Below are positions 24,835 through 32,735 of a DNA stretch of 64,000 bases, in pieces. The notes beneath the pieces are model-generated. The model ran no database searches, was not told where the DNA came from, and saw only the letters and a program-made list of their open reading frames with translations. The first letter of the stretch is position 1. Each line of letters begins with the position of its first letter. This DNA comes from Halodesulfovibrio spirochaetisodalis (lineage in GTDB: Bacteria; Desulfobacterota; Desulfovibrionia; Desulfovibrionales; Desulfovibrionaceae), in assembly GCF_001672295.1 (NCBI RefSeq), contig NZ_JXMS01000003.1, positions 62,001-126,000 on the forward strand, read 5' to 3'. The position numbers and the translations under genes are program-made.

Positions 24835-25908
24835 ATGCTAAGCAGTGCAATAGCAATTATCCTCGTTCTAGGCGGACTTATTTTCTTCCATGAGCTCGGG
24901 CACTTCAGTGTTGCTCGTGCATTCGGTGTTGGCATCCGCACATTTTCTTTAGGGTTCGGCCCTGCTCTTTATAAGTTCAAGCGCGGAAGAACAGAATACA
25001 AACTCTCTGCCATTCCTCTTGGCGGATACGTCTCCATGGTCGGCGAAAGCCCGGATGACGACATAAACTCCCCTGAAAACCAAGAATTTACAGAAGCAGA
25101 CAGTTTTGTAAGACGTAAACCATGGCAGCGCATATGTATTGTTGCAGCCGGTCCAGTCGCGAACCTGTTGCTTGCTTTTTTGATTTATTGGGCGCTTTTT
25201 TTTGCTAATGGCCAATTTCAGCTTCTTCCAGAAGTTGGAAATATTCGCCCAGACAGCCCTGCAGCAGTTGCGGGGATCCAAAAAGGTGACTCAATAACAT
25301 CAATTAGTGGTGTGCAAATTCACTATTGGGAAGATATTTCCAAAAACATTGCTAAAAGTCAGGGAAAAGAGCTCAACATTGTTGTGCAACGTGACGGTAA
25401 AAATATGGCATTCAACGTAACGCCGTCATTACTTTCCCGTAAAAACATTTTTGGTGAAGACGAAAAAACATACCTCATTGGTATTCAGGCTGCTGGTAAA
25501 ACAGAAAAGATCGAGCTTGGACTTGTAGGCTCTGCTCCTGCAGCCCTTGAACAGACTTGGGATATGACTGTCCTGACTGTTGAAGGCTTTATTAAGCTTA
25601 TAGAACGGGTAATCCCAGCTGAAACAGTGGGTGGCCCTATTATGATCGCTCAGCTTGTCAGCCAGCAGGCAGAACAGGGTATTGTTGCTGTTCTTGCTCT
25701 CGCTGCCCTTATCAGTATCAACCTTGGCGTGCTGAACCTGCTTCCGATTCCTGTGTTAGACGGCGGTCATCTGGTCATGCTGATCTATGAAATGGTTGTG
25801 GGCAAACCTGTTCCTGCTAAAGTAATGGACTACTCAATACGCGTCGGCATTTTCTTACTGTTAACACTCATGGTATGGGCTACATTCAACGATGTCCGCA
25901 GACTCTAA
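24835..25908 (+). CDS. rseP: RIP metalloprotease RseP (site-2 protease family)
   Basis: This 357-residue intramembrane protease has the zinc motif HELGH (residues 19-23) in the first transmembrane helix. A single PDZ domain covers about residues 120-200 (VGNIRPDSPAAVAGIQKGD). The third-ligand motif is NLLPIPVLDGGHL near the C terminus, followed by a final helix. It should cut anti-sigma factors or remnant signal peptides in the inner membrane. E. coli RseP has two PDZ domains, and the single-PDZ form is common outside enterics. It overlaps tsaB by 17 bases. Confidence 0.95.
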   Translation: MLSSAIAIILVLGGLIFFHELGHFSVARAFGVGIRTFSLGFGPALYKFKRGRTEYKLSAIPLGGYVSMVGESPDDDINSPENQEFTEADSFVRRKPWQRICIVAAGPVANLLLAFLIYWALFFANGQFQLLPEVGNIRPDSPAAVAGIQKGDSITSISGVQIHYWEDISKNIAKSQGKELNIVVQRDGKNMAFNVTPSLLSRKNIFGEDEKTYLIGIQAAGKTEKIELGLVGSAPAALEQTWDMTVLTVEGFIKLIERVIPAETVGGPIMIAQLVSQQAEQGIVAVLALAALISINLGVLNLLPIPVLDGGHLVMLIYEMVVGKPVPAKVMDYSIRVGIFLLLTLMVWATFNDVRRL

Positions 25909-26680
25909 AATAACACTCGTTTTCAATAGCGCTGAAGCCCGCTTACAAATAGTTTGCGGGCAAAAAGAACAGCTTCTTTTTACAAAAGAAATCTTCTCCC
26001 CACGCCAAGGCATGCAAGTTTTACTGCCAGCTCTTATGGAAGGGCTAAAAACAATGTCACTTTCTTTGGAGAATATCGGAAAAATCGCTTGCGTGCGAGG
26101 CCCCGGCTCTTTTACTGGGCTTAGACTTGTTCTTGCAACGGCTCTTGGGCTTGCCCGTTCACATGGATATCCCATGGCAGGCATGGATTATCTTCCAGCA
26201 CTTGCTATGGATGTTTGTGCAACCACAAGTAAAGAAGTGTGGGTCATCACCCATGCACGGCGTGGACAAGTTCATTTTCAAGCATTTAAAGAGTGCTCGA
26301 CCGACGGCTTACCAATTCCTGTGACAGAGCCATCTGCTGGAAGCATTGAATCTCTCGCGGCAATGATTGCAGAACGCAAAACTGAGACAATCCTGCTCGG
26401 AACCGGAGTTCAAAAAAACTTTGAATATTTTGAAACTGAAATTCCACAAGCAATTTTGTTAGATGAACGCTTCTCACACCCGAAGCCTGAGACGTTACTC
26501 GGTATTGCGTCACTGCTTGAATACACAGATGCTCCTGTTGAGCCGCTATATCTTCGTCCATGTGACGCGGAAGAAAACCTCGACTATATTGTGTCTATGA
26601 AAGGAATTGATCCAGAAGAGGCACGCCAGCGGCTCTCAGACCTGACATCAAGCCTGCCTGGTAATAGCATTACGTCCTAA
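25892..26680 (+). CDS. tsaB: tRNA threonylcarbamoyladenosine biosynthesis protein TsaB
   Basis: This 262-residue ASKHA-fold protein has the TsaB hallmark ACVRGPGSFTGLRLVLATALGLA. The partially degenerate N-terminal phosphate-binding segment typical of the non-catalytic partner of TsaD is also present. With TsaD and TsaE it installs t6A37 on ANN-decoding tRNAs. The C-terminal YLRPCDAEENLDY is a variant of the PxYLR motif. It is the last gene of the uppS-cdsA-decarboxylase-dxr-rseP-tsaB run, starts inside the end of rseP, and is closed by a hairpin near 26706. Confidence 0.9.
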   Translation: MSADSKITLVFNSAEARLQIVCGQKEQLLFTKEIFSPRQGMQVLLPALMEGLKTMSLSLENIGKIACVRGPGSFTGLRLVLATALGLARSHGYPMAGMDYLPALAMDVCATTSKEVWVITHARRGQVHFQAFKECSTDGLPIPVTEPSAGSIESLAAMIAERKTETILLGTGVQKNFEYFETEIPQAILLDERFSHPKPETLLGIASLLEYTDAPVEPLYLRPCDAEENLDYIVSMKGIDPEEARQRLSDLTSSLPGNSITS

Positions 26681-26704
26681 CATTATCTGTTATAGCATAC
26701 ATAT

Positions 26705-26740
26705 CACAGGCGGAGTATTCTTTACTTCGCCTGTTTTTAC
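26705..26740 (+). terminator. Intrinsic terminator after tsaB
   Basis: ACAGGCGGAGTA and TACTTCGCCTGT pair with one mismatch, followed by TTTTTA. Confidence 0.75.
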
Positions 26741-26900
26741 ATATCAAACTCTCCCCCATCAGAAACTTCCTGTTGCAGCTCGATTAAATGCCATTAAAAT
26801 CATACTTCTTTATAGACTCTTAACAATCTTCTTCTAAAGGCATTCTGCGCAATGCCGATATGTCCTTTAACAAGGTTTAGAGGCGAATAAATGCTCAGCC

Positions 26901-26917
26901 TTGGCACTTGCTTTGCT
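26901..26917 (+). promoter_or_regulatory. Sigma-54 (RpoN) promoter upstream of fliS
   Basis: TTGGCAC followed by TTGCT gives GG at 26903-26904 and GC at 26915-26916, exactly ten bases apart, as sigma-54 requires. Six of seven bases of the -24 core and the whole -12 core agree. Transcription would start near 26928 and leave a leader of about 125 bases before fliS. The rest of the 373-base gap (26681-27053) holds only the tsaB terminator. Confidence 0.72.
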
Positions 26918-27053
26918 TTATCTATTGGGGGAATAGTGTGAGCAGGAAATTTTTGCCGACTCATGGCATTAATATACCTGTCGCAAAACACATAAAACTT
27001 ACCTTCCCGCAATTACTGTAAATAATTTGTCAGAAGTTTATGAGGAGCACCCA

Positions 27054-27578
27054 ATGAAAACGGCCGCAAACGCCTATTTCTCCACTCAGGTTTCCACCAT
27101 GTCGCAAGGTCAGCTATTGATCATGCTCTACGAGGGCTGCATCAAGTTCTTAAATCAGGCCAAAACCAGTATTGAAGAAAATGATGTTGCAAAAAAAGGG
27201 ATGCTTATTACCCGTGCTATGGATATCATTAATGAGCTTGATGGTAGCCTTAACATGCAAGCTGGTGGTGAAATAGCTCAAAACCTCCATGACCTTTACT
27301 ACTTCTGTAATACTAGATTATTGAAAGCGAACCTTCTCATGGACCCAGCTCTTATTGATGAAGTTATCAAAATTATCGATGGGGTTCGCGAAGGTTATGC
27401 CCACATCGTGAATACTCCCGAAGCTATTGAGGCTATGAAAAATAACAAATCTGTGCCGAGTACTCAGACAACTGCACATGCGAATTCCGCTGTATTCAAC
27501 CAGCAACAAGCTCAGCCGGCATCACAGCCAGCACGTCGTACTGGTGCAGCTATGTACCAAAAAATGGCTGGCTCGTAG
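27054..27578 (+). CDS. fliS: Flagellar export chaperone FliS
   Basis: This 174-residue protein starts at the ATG at 27054, seven bases after GAGGAGC. The helical core is typical of FliS: ANAYFSTQVSTMSQGQLLIM, LYEGCIKFLNQA, and the later VIKIIDGVREGY. FliS binds the C-terminal helix of flagellin in the cytoplasm and prevents early polymerisation. The last 40 residues are Gln/Ala/Pro-rich and longer than in short FliS proteins. It stands alone between two terminators without fliD or flagellin genes, and the sigma-54 site ties it to flagellar class expression. Confidence 0.93.
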   Translation: MKTAANAYFSTQVSTMSQGQLLIMLYEGCIKFLNQAKTSIEENDVAKKGMLITRAMDIINELDGSLNMQAGGEIAQNLHDLYYFCNTRLLKANLLMDPALIDEVIKIIDGVREGYAHIVNTPEAIEAMKNNKSVPSTQTTAHANSAVFNQQQAQPASQPARRTGAAMYQKMAGS

Positions 27579-27610
27579 CCTGTTATCATTTTTTGCTTTA
27601 TACAAAGCCT

Positions 27611-27650
27611 AAAAAAAAGACCACTTACATCAAAGTGGTCTTTTTTTTAG
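27611..27650 (+). terminator. Intrinsic terminator after fliS
   Basis: AAAAAAAGACCACTT and AAGTGGTCTTTTTTTT form a very strong, symmetrical stem with a six-base loop. Confidence 0.92.
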
Positions 27651-27710
27651 AGGAAAATTTACGTACATTTTATCAAAAAAATACGACATTCTACTCTTTT
27701 TAGCTACAAG

Positions 27711-27763
27711 CAGTACACTCTCGTGTACTAAAAAAGCGCAGTGTGATGGTACACACTACGCTT
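27711..27763 (-). terminator. Terminator of the lipoprotein gene, with adjacent hairpin
   Basis: On the minus strand, AGCGTAGTGTG and CACACTGCGCT pair (one G-U) and are followed by TTTTTT. A second short inverted repeat, AGTACAC/GTGTACT at 27711-27728, follows at once. Confidence 0.8.
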
Positions 27764-27776
27764 TGTATTCACTCAA

Positions 27777-28505
27777 CTAAAATGCAGCATTTTCTTGAGA
27801 GTTATTTAGCTGCTCCATGGCTGCCCACTGCCCTGCCCATTGCTGAACAGGTTTTTTCATGCACCGCGCAATTGCAGTTGTCACTACCCACATCGGGTCA
27901 GACGGCAATCTGCTTTCTGCTTTGAAGAGCAGGAAATCGCGAGTTCTATCTTTATCCATGTAGGCAAACTGCTTCATAGACCAGATCAGTCCACCGTTTC
28001 TTGTGTCATAAATATTCAGTGTCACACCCAGTCTTGCACCAGTCACACTGCCACCATCATAAAAATCGGTAAGCGTACCGGTAACTGCGAATAATGCTCC
28101 ACGCTCACGTGCAATCTTAACCGCGTATTCTGGAGTGTATGATGTTGTCATTTCTCTGAATTCAAGCACGGTGAACGGTGCTTCACGCAACCACTCCTGC
28201 CAGAACCCTTTGGCAATTGCTGTGCCTGTTTCAAGCGGGTCGCGTACGGTCACAGTTGGAAGAAATGGGAAAAATACTGCTGTCGGTGCAGCATTCGGTG
28301 TTGTTGCCGGATGTACTGAAACACGCAGTTCGCCGCTGCGTACCCATTCATCCCAAATAATTTCACTGTTCCACAACATGGCAGGATTGATTCCTGAAGG
28401 AACAGGCTCGATAGAGGTCTGGACAGTCGGCGTTGAACAACCGCCTAAGGTGAGCATCGCAACGCACAACATAACCAGTAAAGAAAAAGATACTATGTGT
28501 TTCAT
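27777..28505 (-). CDS. Putative outer-membrane or periplasmic lipoprotein of unknown function
   Basis: The 242-residue protein begins with a lipoprotein signal: basic start, hydrophobic core and lipobox LGGC with Cys23. The mature part contains an ARERGALFAVTGTLTDFYDGG segment (residues 135-155). The following GARLGVTLNIYDTRNGGLIWS resembles lipoproteins related to CsgG/GNA1162-type domains, in which a strand pair reports NG..W. This is a weak fold-level impression, not a family assignment. It is on the minus strand, convergent with fliS, and is separated by a terminator from the gene upstream, so it is likely monocistronic. Confidence 0.7.
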   Translation of the reverse strand: MKHIVSFSLLVMLCVAMLTLGGCSTPTVQTSIEPVPSGINPAMLWNSEIIWDEWVRSGELRVSVHPATTPNAAPTAVFFPFLPTVTVRDPLETGTAIAKGFWQEWLREAPFTVLEFREMTTSYTPEYAVKIARERGALFAVTGTLTDFYDGGSVTGARLGVTLNIYDTRNGGLIWSMKQFAYMDKDRTRDFLLFKAESRLPSDPMWVVTTAIARCMKKPVQQWAGQWAAMEQLNNSQENAAF

Positions 28506-28564
28506 AACAACCCTTACTCTCGATGTCAGAAAAATGGCATTTATTTACGTATACTGTGAATATG

Positions 28565-28622
28565 CAAAAAAAATGCCTGAGAGAGAACGCTGCTCATTCG
28601 CAACCGCCTCTTCAGGCATATC
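28565..28622 (-). terminator. Intrinsic terminator of the Yip1-group operon
   Basis: On the minus strand, ATGCCTGA and TCAGGCAT close a long stem-loop extended by AGAG/CTCT, followed by TTTTTTTG. It lies 25 bases past the stop of the 28647-28982 gene. Confidence 0.75.
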
Positions 28623-28646
28623 AATCTACTTTTATTGACAAAAAAA

Positions 28647-28982
28647 CTATTGGATAACATCCGTAGGCACAGGCGTTGCCTGCATTGTATTCAATAAATG
28701 CCGTTTTGAATCCACAAGAGAATCATGCAGTTCCAACCGACGCTGAACAGAAAGCCTGCGAAATTCGGCTCGCCCTGTCAATTCTATAAGCTGTCCAGTT
28801 TCAGACTGAATACGTTTTATCCGGTCAATGGGCGTCACTTCATCTGTGGCAAACATTTCAGCAACCTGCGCCAGTTCCCGCAACTCAGCGGCTAGCACAC
28901 GGATGGCTTCCGGTGATACTTTTTCTTTGTATCGAATACTGTCAGTAAGACGGCGAAATGCGCTTGCCAGCCATGAAAACAT
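28647..28982 (-). CDS. Small helical protein of unknown function
   Basis: The 111-residue protein is predicted to be almost entirely helical and highly charged (ELRELAQVAEMFATDEV, RLSVQRRLELHDSLVDS). It has an amphipathic aromatic start (MFSWLASAFRRL) that could lie on a membrane. It follows the long zinc-ribbon/Yip1 gene by 14 bases and is closed by a terminator, so it is probably the last gene of that operon. No homologous family was recognised. Confidence 0.65.
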   Translation of the reverse strand: MFSWLASAFRRLTDSIRYKEKVSPEAIRVLAAELRELAQVAEMFATDEVTPIDRIKRIQSETGQLIELTGRAEFRRLSVQRRLELHDSLVDSKRHLLNTMQATPVPTDVIQ

Positions 28983-28996
28983 GCCCGCTCCTTATG

Positions 28997-30559
28997 CTAC
29001 ATAAAACTGACTCCTGCAGCTAAAACACCAAATGCTGAAGCTGCAAGCAAAAGACAAACTGTCAGTAGAAATACAATTGTTTTGCCCAATGACAAATTAT
29101 AACCGATGCGTACCCCACTGATGTATAATAGCGGGAAATATACAAAAAGCACAAGTAGTCCGGGAATGGGTAACAACAATCCCAGAAATGCACCGAAACT
29201 ATAAGATGCACACTTTATTCCAGTACTGAATGGAACAGGGTCGCCCCCGACCAGCCGTGCACATGCATGAGTCACAGTACCTACTATAAACGGTAATGCA
29301 AGTATCCCAGCTCCTATGGCTGCAAGGATTTCCGGTTCAGGCATTAGCTGTGCAAGCTGTGAAACCGTAAGCTCCTGCGGCAACAGCGTCATTTCCGGCA
29401 ACAGCGTCATTTCCGGCAACACCGCCTGCACTGCTGCAACCACGGAACTCCAATACGTCAGCAAAACATATCCCCAGCCGGAAAGTGCCGCGCAGGACAG
29501 AGCACATAGTAAAATATAAAACAAGAACGGCAAGATAGCTGAAGGCTTGGCATTCACCCCACGCCAGAAGCGAACAGGATGACGGAGCACACTGCTGAAG
29601 GTGCTGAAAAGGCGGTTGAAGGCTCCTAACCTTCCATCTTCCCAAGGAATAATGTGAACCTGCGCACCGCAACCGGGGGCAAAGGTCTCCGTACACTCAT
29701 GCTCACCGCCCATGGCAGCAATGGCATCCCAGATATCAGTTGCTTTCTCTGCATTGGGAACAATGTGCGCCGCGGCTGTATCTCGATTTGTGGAGTTCTG
29801 TTCATGCGCATACCGGCTCACAGCTGCTTCTTCAGCAGCTTTATCCTGCACAAAAACATGTCCACTTTCGCGTGTTCCAGTTACAGGCGCAGAGTGTGTA
29901 CCTTGTCCCCCAGCAACTGAGGAAGATTGAACGCTCTGTTGCTTGTAGGCACGTTGAGCTTCTGAAGAGGAAGCTCGTTTATCTGCCACCGGCTCTGCAG
30001 CACTTTTTTTAGCACCTGCAGTACTGGCTGGTTTACCGGCGTTAGAAGAGGTGCGAACCTCTTTGGAAATATTCGCTTTTGGAGGCTCTGTTGAAGGTGC
30101 CGGATGAGCAGGCTTCATTTGAGACGGCTGCACGCGTTGCGTTGCTTCCTTCGGGGTTGCAGGCACTTCTGCGCGAGCTGCATCAACAACCTCTGCGCGA
30201 AGTAGCTCTTCTATCTCATCCTGCATGGCTGCAACCATTGCAGACTCGATATACTCTTCAACCGCTTCGTCTGCAGAGTTTGCTTCAGTCTTTACTGCGC
30301 GGTTTTTCCGTGCACCAGCCGCCTTTGCAGCCTTACTCTGTGATGCCCCTGCAGTAGCAGCTCTGACAGCCTCACTTCTTCCTGGATTTTTCGCATCAGT
30401 TACCTCAGGTACACTATCTGTGTCTGCGGCTTCATCATCCAGAACACGAAAACGGAATTTTGACTTGCACCGCGGACACGTTGCAAGCTGCGCCGTTGCA
30501 GGAATTGAATCTGTATTAATGTTTCGCGCAAACTGACACTCAGGACATGTAATAAGCAT
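28997..30559 (-). CDS. Zinc-ribbon and Yip1-domain membrane protein with long disordered linker
   Basis: The protein has about 520 residues. The start at 30559 has an AGAGGG site five bases upstream. An N-terminal zinc ribbon has two CxxC pairs (CPEC and CPRC, about 22 residues apart) ending in KSKFRFRV, as in MJ0042-type ribbons. A linker of more than 200 residues, rich in A, E, S, T and K, follows. A C-terminal Yip1-like domain with about five transmembrane segments completes it (ILPFLFYILLCALSC, LPFIVGTVTHACARLVGG, LLLPIPGLLVLFVYFPLLY). It is a paralogue of 30651-31631. Six residues, LPEMTL, are tandemly duplicated in a periplasmic or luminal loop. Function unknown. Confidence 0.8.
   Translation of the reverse strand: MLITCPECQFARNINTDSIPATAQLATCPRCKSKFRFRVLDDEAADTDSVPEVTDAKNPGRSEAVRAATAGASQSKAAKAAGARKNRAVKTEANSADEAVEEYIESAMVAAMQDEIEELLRAEVVDAARAEVPATPKEATQRVQPSQMKPAHPAPSTEPPKANISKEVRTSSNAGKPASTAGAKKSAAEPVADKRASSSEAQRAYKQQSVQSSSVAGGQGTHSAPVTGTRESGHVFVQDKAAEEAAVSRYAHEQNSTNRDTAAAHIVPNAEKATDIWDAIAAMGGEHECTETFAPGCGAQVHIIPWEDGRLGAFNRLFSTFSSVLRHPVRFWRGVNAKPSAILPFLFYILLCALSCAALSGWGYVLLTYWSSVVAAVQAVLPEMTLLPEMTLLPQELTVSQLAQLMPEPEILAAIGAGILALPFIVGTVTHACARLVGGDPVPFSTGIKCASYSFGAFLGLLLPIPGLLVLFVYFPLLYISGVRIGYNLSLGKTIVFLLTVCLLLAASAFGVLAAGVSFM
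29379..29414. repeat. Perfect 18-base tandem duplication
   Basis: The unit GGCAACAGCGTCATTTCC occurs twice in a row, with a partial third copy. It stays in frame and duplicates the residues LPEMTL in the Yip1-type protein. Confidence 0.9.
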
Positions 30560-30650
30560 GAACACCCTCTTAAAAACAAATACCTCACGCTGAAACAGCC
30601 GCGTGACAAAACCAGAACGTAACTCAGCATGCTCTCAGAGCACGAACAGA

Positions 30651-31631
30651 CTAGATGATTCCCTGAGATTTCAACGTATACACGACAAACGAAACAAGCA
30701 ATACTACGAGAAAGCCAACCGCAGGAACTACGCGCGCGTAGGATGTGCCATGCGCTGTTTTGAGACCTTTCACGATGATAATTAACTTCAAGATGCCGCC
30801 GACCAGTGGCCCGACAACAGGAATGACAGACAGCAAATCAGCAGCAGAGGCATAGCACAGCACCCGCAACGTGACCCCTATCTTTCCTCTTGCCGCTCCG
30901 GTCAATTTAAGCGCCGTATGCAGTATAGCTGCTGTAGAATACAAATAGATGACAAGAATAAGCGGGCTGACAAACAAAATTGAAAACAATTCATCAATTG
31001 TCATCGGCTTGATTTCAGCCGGGAAAAATGGGTTCCCGACTACGCTTTGCCAAACAGTCTCAACAAGTACGGCAACAAGTGAAACAAGAATAAAGAAACT
31101 GAACGGAATAGAAAACTTTCCGTTTTTATTCATAATTTCATAAAAGAGTGTCGGCTTTGAAAGCACACCTCGTATTGTGGCGGAAATAGCAGGAAAAAAG
31201 CCAAGCTCCTTGACTTCAGCCCAAGGAACATCCGACGGCATACCGTCATCAAGAGGCTTGCCGTCAGAGTACACCATACGCAACGGATCAGTATCCTGCG
31301 CAGAGTCAGGCTGCGGTGTTGATGAATCGGCCTGTTCTTCCCTTTGCTCTGAATAGACTGACGGCGGGTATAAATCTTCCGGACGAACCGGACGTCTCTG
31401 TTCTTCTGCCTCGCTGCCTTCTGCTTCACCTGATCTCACTTCTTCTGCAGACGAAGATTGCTGAACATTTTCCTGCTTTTCTTCAAGCAATGTCTTTGAT
31501 TCGTCTTCCTCACCTGAACGGAAACGGAACGTAGACTTACACTTCGGACAAGTGGCAACGGTCAAGTCCGATGAAACAAGCTTAGAATTTATGATACGAG
31601 TGTACCCGCACTCTGGACAACGAATTTCCAT
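30651..31631 (-). CDS. Zinc-ribbon and Yip1-domain membrane protein
   Basis: This 326-residue protein has an N-terminal MJ0042-like zinc ribbon: CPEC at residues 4-7 and CPKC about 22 residues later, then KSTFRFR. A Glu/Ser/Gln-rich linker covers about residues 40-125. The C-terminal Yip1 domain contains FFPAISATIRGVLSKPTLFY, the central VLCYASAADLLSVIPVVGPL and KGLKTAHGTSYARV, which are the family's typical segments. Yip1-type bacterial proteins are poorly understood. The ribbon suggests regulation by a protein or nucleic-acid contact. It lies 91 bases upstream of the longer paralogue on the same strand. Confidence 0.82.
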   Translation of the reverse strand: MEIRCPECGYTRIINSKLVSSDLTVATCPKCKSTFRFRSGEEDESKTLLEEKQENVQQSSSAEEVRSGEAEGSEAEEQRRPVRPEDLYPPSVYSEQREEQADSSTPQPDSAQDTDPLRMVYSDGKPLDDGMPSDVPWAEVKELGFFPAISATIRGVLSKPTLFYEIMNKNGKFSIPFSFFILVSLVAVLVETVWQSVVGNPFFPAEIKPMTIDELFSILFVSPLILVIYLYSTAAILHTALKLTGAARGKIGVTLRVLCYASAADLLSVIPVVGPLVGGILKLIIIVKGLKTAHGTSYARVVPAVGFLVVLLVSFVVYTLKSQGII

Positions 31632-31744
31632 ATTCTATCCTTATATAATTACTCAGGCTCCGATAAAGAACACAGACAATTTCGGAGCACTGGAAAAAAT
31701 CAAAAGAGTGTGACCTGCATCAATGCAATATACAAATTATTACC

Positions 31745-32293
31745 TTAGGGAAAGAGCAGGCTGCAAATGATAAAAAGCACCGGAAAACCCATAGCAATTA
31801 CCGGCAAAACCCTGCTCCACTTCGTATGATGCGTTGCCCGCAAGCTATAGGCTAGAAAAATAGATACATACACCAGTGCTGCCGGTACCCCTGAGTATGG
31901 AAAAATAGTCAGATACCAACAAGGAGCAGCATAGCACACACACTGCAATGTTGCAGCATACGAAGCATTTTTCCCCCTTGCAAGCCAGAGCATCGCATGG
32001 ATAAACAAGGCATAGAGCAACATTCCTGCCGCATATAGCGGCAACAGCAAAACTTGCTGCTGCGCAGCGGCCAGCGGAGTCTGCCATAAAGAAAAAGCAA
32101 AAATCACTGTGTGCGGCGCAAAATATTCCTCTGCCATTGCACCTACCAGATTGCCAAGTGCGATTCGGGCAAATGGAATACTGACCAATATTCCCATAGC
32201 AAACAAAAGGTTACGCCACGGCAAAGACTTTGTGCTTTTTTCAGAAAAAAACCGTGTGGGTCTCAGGTAAGGCTCAATCAAGATAACCGCCAT
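31745..32293 (-). CDS. Yip1-like membrane protein without zinc ribbon
   Basis: The 182-residue protein has the membrane part of the two downstream paralogues but no N-terminal ribbon. It starts MAVILIEPYLRPTRFFSEKS and has about five hydrophobic segments. The segment LQCVCYAAPCWYLTIFPYSG occupies the position of the LCYASAADLLSVIPV motif of its neighbour, and HHTKWSRVLPVIAMGF corresponds to the last helix. It is the first of three consecutive minus-strand genes of this type, 113 bases before the next. Function unknown. Confidence 0.72.
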   Translation of the reverse strand: MAVILIEPYLRPTRFFSEKSTKSLPWRNLLFAMGILVSIPFARIALGNLVGAMAEEYFAPHTVIFAFSLWQTPLAAAQQQVLLLPLYAAGMLLYALFIHAMLWLARGKNASYAATLQCVCYAAPCWYLTIFPYSGVPAALVYVSIFLAYSLRATHHTKWSRVLPVIAMGFPVLFIICSLLFP

Positions 32294-32327
32294 ACTTTAC
32301 TAACTTTATTTAAATACAAATGTCTCT

Positions 32328-32354
32328 TCGACATCTGCTGGCACATATTATAAT
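32328..32354 (+). promoter_or_regulatory. Possible distal promoter of the ahb heme operon
   Basis: TATAAT (32349-32354) is a perfect -10. TCGACA (32328-32333, 5 of 6 to TTGACA) precedes it by 15 bases, a short spacing. If used, the transcript would carry a leader of about 370 bases. Confidence 0.4.
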
Positions 32355-32360
32355 TATGCG

Positions 32361-32735
32361 GTATAGACCTTTCTGTACCAGTAATAATTACTACTAGAAA
32401 GATGAAAGTTATCGTTTCCGCTGCTGATTTTACGTACTCCAGCACCATTACCGCTATCTTACAATGAATGCAAAGACCGCTTCTCCTACCTCAGCGGTTC
32501 TAATTTATAATAAAAACTCTGATTCTATTTGAGACTCAGGAAATTCTTTGCCCTGTGAGAGGTAGTTTGGTAAGGAAAAGCTGCGTTGTACGTTCGCTGT
32601 ACGTACTTTGCATCTACAGATTCTACAATACGTTGTTTAGAAGGGAATTTCCCTTTTTTTGTCTTTTATTGAGGCTCCTTGAGCCTCACATTGGGTCAGA
32701 CGGCTTTACGCCTTTTCATATTATAAGGAGTCACA
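32361..32735 (+). promoter_or_regulatory. Long structured 5' leader of ahbC, candidate attenuator
   Basis: No gene is seen in these 375 bases, but several hairpins are. ACCGCT/AGCGGT spans 32476-32498. CTCAGG pairs with CCTGTGAG (one bulge) at 32535-32558. GTACG/CGTAC spans 32589-32606. AAGGG/CCCTT followed by a run of T at 32641-32660 resembles an intrinsic terminator. GAGGCTC/GAGCCTC lies at 32671-32687. In addition, CTACCTC (near 32486) could pair with GAGGTAG (near 32559). The ribosome site AAGGAG lies just before the ATG at 32736. A terminator-like stem ahead of a heme gene suggests attenuation, but no known riboswitch class was recognised. Confidence 0.45.

Noticed and set aside
26800-27012. 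A 70-codon minus-strand frame upstream of fliS
   Set aside because: It covers the sigma-54 promoter, has no ribosome site and no recognisable features.
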